A stretch of 64,000 nucleotides of DNA from Gammaproteobacteria bacterium (GTDB lineage: Bacteria > Pseudomonadota > Gammaproteobacteria > DSM-19610). Of the stretch, positions 35,370-44,941 are shown one piece after another. Each line of letters begins with the position of its first letter. The stretch's first letter is position 1. The stretch is from the NCBI GenBank assembly GCA_015494295.1, contig WGBO01000026.1, forward strand, positions 52,631 through 116,630, given 5' to 3'. A model generated the notes under the pieces. The model worked only from the letters and a program-made list of their open reading frames with translations, did not search any database and was not told where the DNA came from. The translations under genes and the position numbers were made by a program.

Positions 35370-37160
35370 TCAGGACTCCTTTTCGGATTCGGGCGCCGGC
35401 TCGACCGAGGCGCATTCGCGGAAAATCCGCTTGTCGCAGTGACGGCAGATTTCCTTGTCCAGTTTCTGAAAGATACCCGTCAATGCCGCGGATTTCGACT
35501 GGAACACATTGTTGGGCCCGATTTCATCCAGGCAACCACAGGCTTCCAGTGAGTCCCACAAGCCCTTCTTGACCTTGATGAGGTAGAAACCGCCCCCGCG
35601 TGCCCGGCGCTTGCGCGCCTCCGCCACCAGCGCGGCACCGCCAGCGACGTCCACGAAGTTGATGCCCTGCGCGACGATCGCCAGGTGCTTCTGCTCGGGG
35701 TGCTTCTCCTCCAGTTCCGCGAACGCCTCCTGGATGTGGTTCACCGAACCGAAGAAGATCGAGCCATCGATTCGCAGGATGTGCAACTGCGGGCACTGCG
35801 GCAGGTGGTCGCCCGTGTTGAACTTGCGCTTGGGCAGCGAGGGATCCGGCACGCGGCTGACGATGCGCGGCTTGGACACGCGCATCAGGTACAGCACCAG
35901 CGACAACATCACGCCGGCGAAGATCGCCAGTTCCAGCTCCAGGAACAGCGCGCCGAAGAAGGTCACGCCCATGATGCCGGTCTCGCGGCGGCTGGCCTTC
36001 AGGATATGCCCGATCTCGTGGAAGTCGATCAGGCCCCAGGCGACCAGGAACAGGATACCGGCCATGGCGGCGTTGGGCAGATAGGCCGCCAGCGGGGCCA
36101 CCATCAGCACGATGACCATCAGCAGCAGGCCGGCGAACATGGCGGCCAGCGGCGTCTTCGCGCCGGCCTGGTAGTTCAGGCCGCTGCGGTTGAAGGAACC
36201 GGTGGCCACGTAGCCGGAGAAGAAGCTGCCGGCCAGGTTGGACAGGCCCTGACCGATGAATTCCTGGTTGCCGTCGATGCGCTGACCGCTGCGCGCGCCC
36301 AGCGAACGCCCGATGGACACCGCCTCGGTGAGCGCGAACAGCGTCACCGCCAGCGCCGGGGTGGCCAGCGCCTTGATGGTGTCGAGCGAGAAGTCCGGCG
36401 AGGACAGCGGAGGCAGCGACTGCGGCAGCGCGCCCACGGTGCTGATGCCGGTCACATCTACCCCAAAGCGCTGGTTCATCCACACGCCGACCACGCTGCC
36501 GACCACCATGGCGATGATCAGGTGCGGCAGGCGCGGCCAGAAGCGTTTCACCAGGATGCCGGTAAACAGGGTGATGGCGGCCACCAGCGTCACGTAGCCG
36601 TTGATATTGGGAATCTGGTTCCAGAACTGCACCAGCACGTCATTGAGATGGCCACCGCGCTCGATGGGCACACCGAAGAAATTCTTCAACTGCTTGCTGG
36701 CGATTAGAATCGCAGCGCCTGCCGTGAAACCGACAATGACCGAATGCGAGATGAAGTTGACCAGCGCCCCCATGCGCGCCAGTCCCAGCGCCAGTTCGAT
36801 CACGCCCACCATGAAGGTCAGCGTCAGCGCCAGCGTGACATACTGGGCGGTGCCCGGCTCCGCCAGCGCGCTCAACGAAGAAAACAGCACGATGGATGCC
36901 GCCGTGGTCGGCCCGGACACCAGGTGCCAGGAAGAACCGAACAACGCCGCGACGATGGCCGGTACCATGCCGGCATAGAGACCATACTCCGGCGGCATGC
37001 CGGCGATGGTGGCAAAGGCCACGCCCTGGGGCAGCACCACGATGGCGCCGGTCAGGCCGGCCAGAAAATCGGTACGCACCGTTTCCTTGTTCACCATCGG
37101 CCACCACACCAGGAAGGGCAGAAAACGTCGGTATTTATCGAGCACAGTCCGCTGGTTCAT
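35370..37160 (-). CDS. SulP family transporter with STAS domain and cysteine-rich tail
   Basis: 596 residues. SulP core (FLAGLTGAIVVLPQGVAFAT, YGLYAGMVPAIVAALFGSSW, VSGPTTAASIVLFSSLSAL), multiple membrane segments, then a STAS domain (LHILRIDGSIFFGSVNHIQE, AIVAQGINFVDVAGGAALVA). The last 26 residues carry a CRHCDKRIFREC cluster (Cys572, 575, 583), unlike the other SulP protein in this window. It may bind metal or be redox-sensitive. Sulfate or bicarbonate are candidate substrates. The longer open frame upstream is antisense to nothing useful and overlaps trkH; MNQRTVLDKYRRFLPF is the start. Confidence 0.9.
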   Translation of the reverse strand: MNQRTVLDKYRRFLPFLVWWPMVNKETVRTDFLAGLTGAIVVLPQGVAFATIAGMPPEYGLYAGMVPAIVAALFGSSWHLVSGPTTAASIVLFSSLSALAEPGTAQYVTLALTLTFMVGVIELALGLARMGALVNFISHSVIVGFTAGAAILIASKQLKNFFGVPIERGGHLNDVLVQFWNQIPNINGYVTLVAAITLFTGILVKRFWPRLPHLIIAMVVGSVVGVWMNQRFGVDVTGISTVGALPQSLPPLSSPDFSLDTIKALATPALAVTLFALTEAVSIGRSLGARSGQRIDGNQEFIGQGLSNLAGSFFSGYVATGSFNRSGLNYQAGAKTPLAAMFAGLLLMVIVLMVAPLAAYLPNAAMAGILFLVAWGLIDFHEIGHILKASRRETGIMGVTFFGALFLELELAIFAGVMLSLVLYLMRVSKPRIVSRVPDPSLPKRKFNTGDHLPQCPQLHILRIDGSIFFGSVNHIQEAFAELEEKHPEQKHLAIVAQGINFVDVAGGAALVAEARKRRARGGGFYLIKVKKGLWDSLEACGCLDEIGPNNVFQSKSAALTGIFQKLDKEICRHCDKRIFRECASVEPAPESEKES

Positions 37161-37198
37161 CGAAACTCCTGAGTTCAAAAAGCAATTAAAACGAAAAC

Positions 37199-38650
37199 CT
37201 ATTCCAGCCAGAAACGCGGGTTGAGCAACACCAGCAAGGTGAAGATCTCCAGCCGCCCGAGCAGCATGGCGATCATCGCCAGCAACTTCACCGGGTCGCT
37301 GACCGTGGAGAAGGTATACGCCACCTCCCCCAGGCCCGGCCCCAGGTTGTTGATGCTGGTGGCCACCGCCGAAAACGCGCTGACCTGGTCCAGCCCCGCC
37401 GCCATCATCAGCAGGGTCAGGATCACAAATACAAACAGGTACACCGAAAAGAACCCCCACACCGATTGTATGGTGCGGTTGTTCACCACACGCCCGCCGA
37501 TCTTGATCGGGCGTATCGCGTGCGGGTGCATCAGGCTGGCCACCTCGCGCGCGCCCTGCCTGGACAGCAGCACGATACGCAGCACCTTGATGCCACCCGC
37601 GGTGGAACCGCCGCAGCCGCCGATGAAGCTGGTGAAGATCAGCAATACCGGCAGAAACAACGGCCAGCGGGAAAAGTCCGCCTCGCCGAAGCCTGTACTG
37701 GTGATGATCGACACCACCTCGAAACCGGCGTCCATCACCGCGTGACCGAAGCTCCGGTACACCCCGGTCAGCACCAGCGAGGTAAAAATCACCAGCAACA
37801 GGACCAGAATGATCGAAAAGTAGCTGCGTACTTCCGTGTCCTGGAAATAATGCCGGGGATCGTGATCCCTGAGCACCAGGTAGTGCACCCCGAAATTGAT
37901 GCCACCGAGCAGCATGAACAGGGTGGCCACCAGCTCGATCGCGGCGCTGTCGTAGAACCCCAGACTCGCGTCGTGGGTCGAGAAGCCGCCCGTCGACACG
38001 GTCGAGAAACTGTGCGCCACCGCCTCGAACAACGGCATCCCGGCCAGCCAGTAGGCCATCGCACAGGATACTGTCAGGCCCACGTAAATCAGCCACAACG
38101 CCCGCGCGCCCTGCACCAGCCGCGGCGTAATCTTCTCGTCCTTGCCCGGACCGGGCGTCTCCGCCCGGTACAGTTGCGAGCCGCCGATGCCGAGCATCGG
38201 CAATACCGCGATGGCCAGCACCACCAGCCCCATGCCGCCCAGCCACTGCAACTGCTGGCGGTAGTACAGGATCGACGGCGGAAGGTCGTCCAGGCCGACG
38301 ATGACCGTGGCGCCGGTGGTGGTAAAACCTGATATCGCCTCGAACAGCGCGTCCACAAACGACAGGTGCGTGCCCAGCATCAGCGGGATGGCGCCCAGCA
38401 TGCTGAGCACGATCCAGAAGAACACCACCACGATAAAGCCGTCGCGGCGTCTCAGGCTGCGGCCGCTGCCACGCAGGCTGGCCACCGCCGTAATGGCCAG
38501 GCCGGCCACCGAGATCGCCAGCAACGCGCCGGCGAAATGACGGGCCTCACCGTCCCGGTACCAGAGCGACACCAGCATGGGCGGTATCATGCTCACGCTG
38601 TAGGCGAGCACCAGGATACCGACTACGCGCATGGAACGATAAATACCCAC
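37199..38650 (-). CDS. trkH: Potassium uptake protein TrkH/TrkG
   Basis: 483 residues. Superfamily-K-transporter pore subunit of the Trk system. The four P-loop filters are recognisable: EAISGFTTTGATV, SFSTVSTGGFSTHDAS, SIITSTGFGEADFSRW and SINNLGPGLGEV. The STAGGIKVLR motif of the third repeat is present. The start is GTG at 38650 (AGGGCGG 6 nt upstream); an internal ATG at 38632 is an alternative. trkA is not in the window. The SulP gene follows 38 bp later, so the two could share a transcript. Confidence 0.93.
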   Translation of the reverse strand: MGIYRSMRVVGILVLAYSVSMIPPMLVSLWYRDGEARHFAGALLAISVAGLAITAVASLRGSGRSLRRRDGFIVVVFFWIVLSMLGAIPLMLGTHLSFVDALFEAISGFTTTGATVIVGLDDLPPSILYYRQQLQWLGGMGLVVLAIAVLPMLGIGGSQLYRAETPGPGKDEKITPRLVQGARALWLIYVGLTVSCAMAYWLAGMPLFEAVAHSFSTVSTGGFSTHDASLGFYDSAAIELVATLFMLLGGINFGVHYLVLRDHDPRHYFQDTEVRSYFSIILVLLLVIFTSLVLTGVYRSFGHAVMDAGFEVVSIITSTGFGEADFSRWPLFLPVLLIFTSFIGGCGGSTAGGIKVLRIVLLSRQGAREVASLMHPHAIRPIKIGGRVVNNRTIQSVWGFFSVYLFVFVILTLLMMAAGLDQVSAFSAVATSINNLGPGLGEVAYTFSTVSDPVKLLAMIAMLLGRLEIFTLLVLLNPRFWLE

Positions 38651-38958
38651 GACACACCGCCCTGAATACCGGAATCAAAGGAACGCGCTGCGGTTCCGGC
38701 GACCCCGCTGCACACGCTGGTGCGGATCCCTTTCCACGACGCGGCTAACCTACCATGACAAAGATAAAGATTATGTTAACCAGGCATTGAAAAACCACAG
38801 AATAGCGCAATCTGCCAGGGAAGCGTCGCAAAACCCCGCCCCGGCGCGCTCGCCCTGCCCAGCCCCGGCGGATGGGCGTCCCGTCGGCAAAACTGTCCGG
38901 CATTGCCGCGGAGACTCGGGTAGACTCGTCAACCATCGATACACAAGCGGTGACACAC
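38651..38958. other. 308-bp divergent intergenic region (trkH / ABC efflux operon)
   Basis: No gene is supported. An AT-rich segment around 38755-38790 (TGACAAAGATAAAGATTATG and following) probably holds one of the two divergent promoters. No regulator gene or clear operator is seen. Confidence 0.4.
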
Positions 38959-40005
38959 ATGGCAACAGAAAGGAAACTCTTGTTCCGGTTCTTCATTCTC
39001 CTGGTAATCGCCGGCAGCGCCGCGGCCGCGGGCTACCGCTTCTGGCACCAGGACGATACCGACAGCCAGTCACTCACGCTGTACGGCAACGTCGACCTGC
39101 GCGAAATCCAGCTCGCCTTCATGGTTCAGGACCGGATCGCCGAACTGGACGTGCGCGAGGGCGAACGTGTCACCCGCGGGCAACTGCTGGGGAGGCTCGA
39201 CAGCACCCGCTTCGAGAGCGCGGTACGGGAACTGGAAGCGCGGCTGGAACAGGCGCGCCAGAAACTCGCCGAACTGGAATCCGGCAGCCGGCCGCAGGAA
39301 ATCCGCAAGGCCGAGGCGGACGTCGCCGCCGCGCGCGCCAGCCTGCTGGACGCGCAGCAGCGTTACCGGCGCACCGAAAAGCTGGTGCGCGAAAAGGTGG
39401 CGCCGCAACAGACCCTGGACGACGTGCGCAGCCAGCTCGACGTGGCGCGGGCCCGCCTGGAAGCCGTCCGGGAAGCGCTGTCGCTGGCGAAGGAAGGCCC
39501 GCGCAAGGAAACCATCGCCGCCGCGCGCGCCAGCGTGGCGCAGATCGAGGCGCTGCTGACCCGCGCCCGCAAGGATCTGCACGATACCCGGCTGTTCGCC
39601 CCCGCCGACGGCACCATCCGTTCACGCATCCTGGAACCCGGCGACATCGCCTCGCCGCTGCGGCCGGTGTTCACGCTGGCGAAACTGGAGCCGGTGTGGA
39701 TACGCACCTATATTCCCGAGCCCATGCTGGGCCGCATCACACCCGGCATGCCCGCGCGGATTCTCACCGACAGCTTCCCCGACAAGCACTACCCCGGCTG
39801 GGTGGGTTACATCTCGCCGTCGGCGGAGTTCACGCCGCGCAACGTCGAGACGCCCGCGCTGCGCACCCGTCTCGTGTACCAGGTATGGATCTACGCCTGC
39901 AACCCTGGCAATGAACTGCGGCTGGGCATGCCGGCGACCGTGATGCTGGACACCAGCGCGCACGCGGGCGACGGCGGCCTGCCGGGGTGCCAGCCGGCGC
40001 AATGA
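38959..40005 (+). CDS. HlyD-family membrane fusion (periplasmic adaptor) protein, YbhG-like
   Basis: 348 residues. One N-terminal membrane anchor (FRFFILLVIAGSAAAAGYRF, about 8-27), a lipoyl half-motif (VQDRIAELDVREGERVTRGQ), a long alpha-hairpin coiled coil (about 75-190, rich in Ala/Arg/Glu), then the second lipoyl half (LFAPADGTIRSRILEPGDI) and a beta-barrel. It joins an inner-membrane ABC pump to an outer-membrane channel. The stop overlaps the ATPase start (ATGA). The YbhGFSR gene order suggests efflux of hydrophobic compounds. Confidence 0.9.
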   Translation: MATERKLLFRFFILLVIAGSAAAAGYRFWHQDDTDSQSLTLYGNVDLREIQLAFMVQDRIAELDVREGERVTRGQLLGRLDSTRFESAVRELEARLEQARQKLAELESGSRPQEIRKAEADVAAARASLLDAQQRYRRTEKLVREKVAPQQTLDDVRSQLDVARARLEAVREALSLAKEGPRKETIAAARASVAQIEALLTRARKDLHDTRLFAPADGTIRSRILEPGDIASPLRPVFTLAKLEPVWIRTYIPEPMLGRITPGMPARILTDSFPDKHYPGWVGYISPSAEFTPRNVETPALRTRLVYQVWIYACNPGNELRLGMPATVMLDTSAHAGDGGLPGCQPAQ

Positions 40006-41744
40006 GCGACACATCTTCCCCCGCCATCCGTGTCCGCGGCGTCACCAGGCGCTTCGGCGGCGCCCGCCCGGTACAAGCGCTGGACGCGCTCACACTCGAC
40101 GTGCAACGCGGCAAGGTAACCGGCCTGATCGGACCCGACGGCGCCGGCAAGACCACGCTGATGCGCATCGCCGCCGGCCTGCTGCTGCCCGACAGCGGCG
40201 AAATCCGGGTACTGGACACCGACATGCGCGAAAACCCGCTCGCGGCCCAGTCGCGCCTCGGCTACATGCCGCAGCGCTTCGGCCTCTACGAAGACCTCAC
40301 CGTGCAGGAGAACCTGGACCTTTACGCCGACCTGCAGGGCGTGGAACCGGCGCGGCGCGCCGGGCGGTACCGCGAACTGATGCACATGACCGGCCTGGCG
40401 CCGTTCACCGCTCGCCTCGCCGGCCACCTGTCCGGCGGCATGAAACAGAAACTGGGTCTGGCCTGCACCCTGGTCAGCTCGCCGCAACTGCTGTTGCTGG
40501 ACGAACCCACGGTAGGGGTCGATCCGGTGTCGCGGCGGGAACTGTGGGCCATCGTCTACCGGCTGGTGCGCGAACAGCACATGAGCGTGTTGCTCAGCAC
40601 CGCCTACCTCGACGAGGCAGAACGCTGCGACGACGTGATCCTGCTGCACGAGGGCCGCCTGCTGGGCCAGCAGGCGCCGGGGGCCTTCAGCGCACCGATG
40701 CGCGGCCGGGTGTGGCAGGTGAGCGCCGACCTCGGCAAGCGGCGGCTGCAACAGCGCCTGGACCTCAACCCCCTGGTGCTGGACGCGCTCACCGAAGGAC
40801 GCCATGCGCGGGTAGTGAGTTGCGACGCGCGGACGCCACCGGAGAAACTGGTCGAAGGACTGCCCGGCGCGCGTATCCAGGCCGTGCAGCCGCGTTTCGA
40901 GGACGCCTTCATTGCACGCCTGCAACAGCAGCGGCCGACACCGCCGGCGGCCACCTTCACCGCGCCGCGTACCGGCAGCAAGCGGGACGGCGCCGTGATC
41001 GAGGTTCATGAGCTCAGCCGCCGCTTCGGCGACTTCGTCGCCGTCAACCGCGTCAGCTTCGAAGTCCGTCGCGGCGAGATATTCGGATTGCTGGGCGCCA
41101 ACGGCGCCGGCAAGTCCACCACCTTCCGCATGCTCTGTGGCCTGCTTCCGGTATCCTCGGGCACGGTGCGCGTGGCGGGCGTGGATCTGCGCCGCGCCGC
41201 GGCACGGGCGCGCGGCCGCATCGGTTACATGGCGCAGCGCTTCTCGCTGTACGGCAACCTGTCGGTGCGCGAAAACCTCAACTTCTTCGCCAGTGCCTAC
41301 GGCCTGTCAGGCGCCATCCGCCGCGAACGCATCGCGGCGGCCATGGACGATTTTGAACTGGGCCCCTTCGAACACAGCGCCGCGCTCACCCTGCCGCTGG
41401 GCTACAAGCAGCGTCTGGCGCTGGCCGCCGCGCTCATGCACCGCCCCGATATCCTGTTCCTCGACGAACCCACCTCCGGCGTCGACCCGCTGGCGCGGCG
41501 CGAATTCTGGTGGCACATCAACGCGCTCGCCGAGGCCGGCGTCACGGTTCTGGTCACCACCCACTTCATGGACGAGGCCAACTACTGCGACCGGCTGGTT
41601 ATCATGGCCGACGGCGAAGTGCTGGCCGAGGACTCGCCGGAAAACCTGCGTGCCCGCTTCCGCCAGCCCGGCGAGGAAGAGGCTAGCATGGAAGACGCCT
41701 TCATCGCCCTCATCGAACAGCATCAACGGGAGAAAGCCGCCTGA
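40002..41744 (+). CDS. ABC transporter ATP-binding protein with two nucleotide-binding domains, YbhF-like
   Basis: 580 residues. NBD1: Walker A GPDGAGKTT, signature LSGGMKQKLGLA, Walker B LLLLDEPTVGVDP. NBD2 (from about 330): GANGAGKSTTFRML, a degenerate signature LPLGYKQRLALAAALM, and ILFLDEPTSGVDP. Tandem NBDs on one chain match YbhF-type exporters. The start ATG lies in the HlyD stop; the permease gene overlaps the stop by 1 nt. Confidence 0.93.
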   Translation: MSDTSSPAIRVRGVTRRFGGARPVQALDALTLDVQRGKVTGLIGPDGAGKTTLMRIAAGLLLPDSGEIRVLDTDMRENPLAAQSRLGYMPQRFGLYEDLTVQENLDLYADLQGVEPARRAGRYRELMHMTGLAPFTARLAGHLSGGMKQKLGLACTLVSSPQLLLLDEPTVGVDPVSRRELWAIVYRLVREQHMSVLLSTAYLDEAERCDDVILLHEGRLLGQQAPGAFSAPMRGRVWQVSADLGKRRLQQRLDLNPLVLDALTEGRHARVVSCDARTPPEKLVEGLPGARIQAVQPRFEDAFIARLQQQRPTPPAATFTAPRTGSKRDGAVIEVHELSRRFGDFVAVNRVSFEVRRGEIFGLLGANGAGKSTTFRMLCGLLPVSSGTVRVAGVDLRRAAARARGRIGYMAQRFSLYGNLSVRENLNFFASAYGLSGAIRRERIAAAMDDFELGPFEHSAALTLPLGYKQRLALAAALMHRPDILFLDEPTSGVDPLARREFWWHINALAEAGVTVLVTTHFMDEANYCDRLVIMADGEVLAEDSPENLRARFRQPGEEEASMEDAFIALIEQHQREKAA

Positions 41745-42874
41745 TGAACGCCGCGCAACGTTCCCGCCGCCGCCTGACCGGCATGGTGCGCAAGGAGAGC
41801 CTGCAAATCCTGCGCGACCCGTCCAGCATCGCCATTGCCTTCGTGCTGCCGATCGTGATGCTGCTGCTGTTCGGCTACGGCGTGTCGCTGGACGCCAGGG
41901 ACGTGCGCATTGGATTCGTCATCGAAAGCCCCGACGGCGACAGCGCCGAACTGCGCGCCGCGTTCGACGAGTCCGAGTACTTCGAGGCGCTGGTGTTCCA
42001 CGCCATCCAGCCCGCCGAACAGGCCCTGCGCCACCACGACATCGACGGCATCGTGTGGCTGCGCAGCGACTTCAGCCACCGGCTGCACGCCGGCCTGGGC
42101 GCCACCGTCGGCGTCATCGTGAACGGTGTGGACGCCAACCAGGCGCGCATCACCGAAGGCTACATCCTCGGCGCCTGGCAGACCTGGCTGAACCACTACG
42201 CGGAACGCCGCGGCCTGCCCGAGCCCTTCCCCATCGCCCTCGAACAGCGGGTCTGGTTCAACCCCGCGGTGCGCAGTCGCGACTTCCTGGTGCCGGGGCT
42301 GGTGGCGGTGATCATGACCCTGATCGGCGCATTGCTGACCGCGCTGGTGGTGGCGCGCGAGTGGGAGCGCGGCACCATGGAAGCGCTGCTGGTCACGCCC
42401 ATCCACATCCGCGAACTGCTGCTCGGCAAGCTGATCCCTTATTTCGTGTTGGGAATGGGCGGCATGCTGCTCACCGTGGCCATGGCGCGCTGGCAGTTCG
42501 ACGTGCCGCTGCGCGGCTCCTTCGCCGTGCTGCTGGCGGCCTCGGCCCTGTTCATGCTGGTGGCGCTGGCGATGGGCCTGCTGATCTCCATCGTCGCCAG
42601 GAACCAGTTCGTGGCCGGCCAGGTCGCCATCATCGTCACCTTCCTGCCGGCCTTCATCCTGTCGGGATTCATCTTCGACATCCATTCCATGCCCTGGGCC
42701 ATTCAGCAGATCACCTGGCTGATCCCGGCGCGCTACTTCGTGTCCATCCTGCAGACCGTGTTCCTGGCCGGCAACGTGTGGAGCGTCATCCTGCCCAACG
42801 CGGCGGCGCTGGCGCTGATGGGGGCCTTGTTGCTGGCGCTGGTGCGGCGCAAAGCCGGCAAGCGACTGGAGTAA
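41744..42874 (+). CDS. ABC-2 type transporter permease, YbhS-like
   Basis: 376 residues. One N-terminal membrane segment (SIAIAFVLPIVMLLLFGYGV), a large extracytoplasmic domain (about 45-170), then five hydrophobic segments. The family motif EWERGTMEALLVTPIHIREL is the ABC-2 coupling region, with FILSGFIFDIHSMPWAIQQI near the C-terminus. It pairs with the following permease. Confidence 0.92.
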   Translation: MNAAQRSRRRLTGMVRKESLQILRDPSSIAIAFVLPIVMLLLFGYGVSLDARDVRIGFVIESPDGDSAELRAAFDESEYFEALVFHAIQPAEQALRHHDIDGIVWLRSDFSHRLHAGLGATVGVIVNGVDANQARITEGYILGAWQTWLNHYAERRGLPEPFPIALEQRVWFNPAVRSRDFLVPGLVAVIMTLIGALLTALVVAREWERGTMEALLVTPIHIRELLLGKLIPYFVLGMGGMLLTVAMARWQFDVPLRGSFAVLLAASALFMLVALAMGLLISIVARNQFVAGQVAIIVTFLPAFILSGFIFDIHSMPWAIQQITWLIPARYFVSILQTVFLAGNVWSVILPNAAALALMGALLLALVRRKAGKRLE

Positions 42875-42879
42875 GAGGG

Positions 42880-43989
42880 ATGCTGCAACACATCTTCGCG
42901 CTCATCGTCAAGGAATTCCTGGCGCTGCTCAAGGACAAGCGCAGCCGCTTCGTCATCATCGGCCCGCCCATCGTGCAACTGGTGGTGTTCGGCTACGCCG
43001 CCACCTACGACCTGAACCGGGTACCCTTCGCCATCTACGACGAGGACAACACGGTGCTGTCGCAACGGCTGACGGAGCGTTTCAGCGGCTCCACCACCTT
43101 CGAACTGGTCGGCCGCATCGACCACGATGCGGGCATTGCGCCGATGATCGATGGCAAGCGCGCGCTGATGGTGTTGCACATCGGCCCGCGCTTCAGCGAC
43201 CGGCTGGCGAGCGGCGACAGCGCGCCGGTGCAGGTCATCGTCGACGGCCGCAACTCCAACACCGCGCTGCTGGCGCTCAACTACGTGCGCGATGTGCTGC
43301 TTGCCTTCACCGCCGACTGGGCCGCCGAACAGCAGCGTCCGCCACCACCGGCGAAACTGGAAATGCGCGCCTGGTTCAACGGCAACCTGGTATCGCAGTG
43401 GTTCATCGTGCCGGGCATCATTGGTCTCCTGACCCTGGTGGTGTCGCTGCTGGTGACCGCTCTGTCGGTGGCGCGGGAACGCGAGGAAGGCACCTTCGAT
43501 CAGTTACTGGTGACGCCCCTGCGCCCGGTGGAAATCCTGATCGGCAAGTCGGTGCCGGGACTGATCATCGGCCTGCTGGAATCGACTCTGATCGTACTGC
43601 TGACCGTGTACTGGTTCGAGGTGCCCCTGCGCGGCCACATCGGCGCCCTGTACCTGGGCCTGTTCCTGTTCCTGCTCGCCAACATCGGCATCGGCCTGAT
43701 GATCTCCTCGATGGCGGTCACCCAGCAGCAGGGCTTGCTTGGCGCCTTCCTGTTCCTGGTGCCGGCGGTCATCCTGTCCGGCTTCGCCACCCCCATCGCC
43801 AACATGCCGGAGCTGGTGCAGCAACTGACGCTGATCAACCCGATGCGCTATTTCCTGGTCATCGTGCGCGGCGTGTTCCTGGAAGACGCCGGCATGGATC
43901 TGCTGGCGGACCAGTACTGGCCGATGGCGGTGATCGCCCTGTGCAGCCTGGCGGCGGCCGGCTGGCTGTTCAGGCGGCGCATGTATTGA
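42880..43989 (+). CDS. ABC-2 type transporter permease, YbhR-like
   Basis: 369 residues, same architecture as its upstream paralogue: first membrane segment near FVIIGPPIVQLVVFGYAATY, an extracytoplasmic domain, then a membrane domain with REREEGTFDQLLVTPLRPVE and VILSGFATPIANMPELVQQL. The two permeases form a heterodimer in YbhRS-type exporters. Six bp separate its stop from the convergent gene. Confidence 0.92.
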   Translation: MLQHIFALIVKEFLALLKDKRSRFVIIGPPIVQLVVFGYAATYDLNRVPFAIYDEDNTVLSQRLTERFSGSTTFELVGRIDHDAGIAPMIDGKRALMVLHIGPRFSDRLASGDSAPVQVIVDGRNSNTALLALNYVRDVLLAFTADWAAEQQRPPPPAKLEMRAWFNGNLVSQWFIVPGIIGLLTLVVSLLVTALSVAREREEGTFDQLLVTPLRPVEILIGKSVPGLIIGLLESTLIVLLTVYWFEVPLRGHIGALYLGLFLFLLANIGIGLMISSMAVTQQQGLLGAFLFLVPAVILSGFATPIANMPELVQQLTLINPMRYFLVIVRGVFLEDAGMDLLADQYWPMAVIALCSLAAAGWLFRRRMY

Positions 43990-43995
43990 CCAGCG

Positions 43996-44367
43996 CTAAC
44001 CCAGGTACTGCGCCAGGCCACGGGCCCAGTCGTCGACGAACTGCTGGATGGAGTCGGCGAAATCGGCGTCCGGCCGGCGCCGGTTGATGGTGCAGTGCAC
44101 CACCACGCCGCCCGGCGGCTCCGCGCCGGCGGCCACGGTCCAGGCCAGCGCGTTCGGACAACCGGGCAGGGAGAAGCGCACGCCGTCGCGGATGGTTTCG
44201 CGGTTGACCCGAAACTGCCCCCACAGGCAATACATCTCGCCGTGCTCCCCTTCGTCGGACAACAGGGTATCGATGGACGCGCACAGTTGCGGCAGGCGCG
44301 AGAGTGTCGCGATCGACTGCAGGCGGGCGGCGTCGGCCTCGACATCGGCTATGGCGAAAAATTCCAT
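43996..44367 (-). CDS. Hypothetical protein downstream of nosL
   Basis: 123 residues, no domain recognised. It is acidic and soluble, with a central MYCLWGQFRVNRETIRDGVR block and GVVVHCTINRRRPDADFADS. It lies 70 bp after nosL in the same direction and could be the last gene of the nos transcript, but no functional link is evident. Confidence 0.6.
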   Translation of the reverse strand: MEFFAIADVEADAARLQSIATLSRLPQLCASIDTLLSDEGEHGEMYCLWGQFRVNRETIRDGVRFSLPGCPNALAWTVAAGAEPPGGVVVHCTINRRRPDADFADSIQQFVDDWARGLAQYLG

Positions 44368-44437
44368 GGGCGAACCTGGCGGCTGAAAACCGGGGCATTA
44401 TACCCGCGCCGCCGCGTTCGTCACCGGCAGCCGGGTG

Positions 44438-44941
44438 CTATTCGGTGTTGTCCAGCAGGGCGTCGAGCGGCACGTCGCGGAAACGGTAGATGCTGCCACC
44501 GTGTTCGGCGACGAATCGAACGGCATCCTCGCGGCTGGAAAAGGGCACTACCTCGGGCGCCTGCATGCCGCCGAGGCGGTCGCTGCCGACCACGTAGAAC
44601 GCCTTGCGCGCATCGATCCAGGTACCCGGCTCGGGCTGGTCCCAACTGGCGCGGCCGACGTCGGTGACGTAGATGGCGAGGATGTTCTTCGGTTCGCCGG
44701 GCAGATGGGTGAAGGCAAGCGTGTCGCGCACCGAGGTGAACCACAACGGCTCGTCGCGGCCGGCGAGGAAGATCTGCCCCTTGGGGCCGTTGTGGCTGCT
44801 CACCAGCATGCCGCAGAAATAGCCGACCGCGTCGGGTGTCAGTTCGCGCGGTTCGGGAACCGGCTGCGGCGCCTCCTCGCTGCAGGCGGCGCCAAGCAGC
44901 ACGAACAGCCACACGGTGAAAACGAGCGATACGGTTCTCAT
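44438..44941 (-). CDS. nosL: NosL, copper-chaperone lipoprotein of the nitrous oxide reductase system
   Basis: 167 residues from MRTVSLVFTVWLFVLLGAAC. A type II signal peptide ends in the lipobox LGAAC, so it is a lipoprotein. NosL hallmarks are VGYFCGMLVSSHNGPKGQIF with the copper-binding Cys/Met motif (CGM) and FSSREDAVRFVAEHGGSIYR. It delivers Cu(I) to apo-NosZ. The start ATG overlaps the nosY stop by 1 nt. The longer frame to 44998 would overlap nosY and disrupt the signal peptide. Confidence 0.92.
   Translation of the reverse strand: MRTVSLVFTVWLFVLLGAACSEEAPQPVPEPRELTPDAVGYFCGMLVSSHNGPKGQIFLAGRDEPLWFTSVRDTLAFTHLPGEPKNILAIYVTDVGRASWDQPEPGTWIDARKAFYVVGSDRLGGMQAPEVVPFSSREDAVRFVAEHGGSIYRFRDVPLDALLDNTE

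Noticed and set aside
37161..38246. N-terminal extension of the second SulP frame by about 360 codons
   Set aside because: The extension is an alternate-frame reading of trkH; the SulP family N-terminus begins at 37160.
38745..38996. 83-codon minus-strand frame in the trkH/ABC intergenic region
   Set aside because: It overlaps the start of the HlyD-like gene antisense, lacks a ribosome-binding site and has no family resemblance.
41008..42879. Long open frame (993 codons) reading through the ABC ATPase and first permease into the second permease
   Set aside because: Only the part after 42880 is real protein (YbhR-like); the upstream portion is an out-of-frame reading of two authentic genes.
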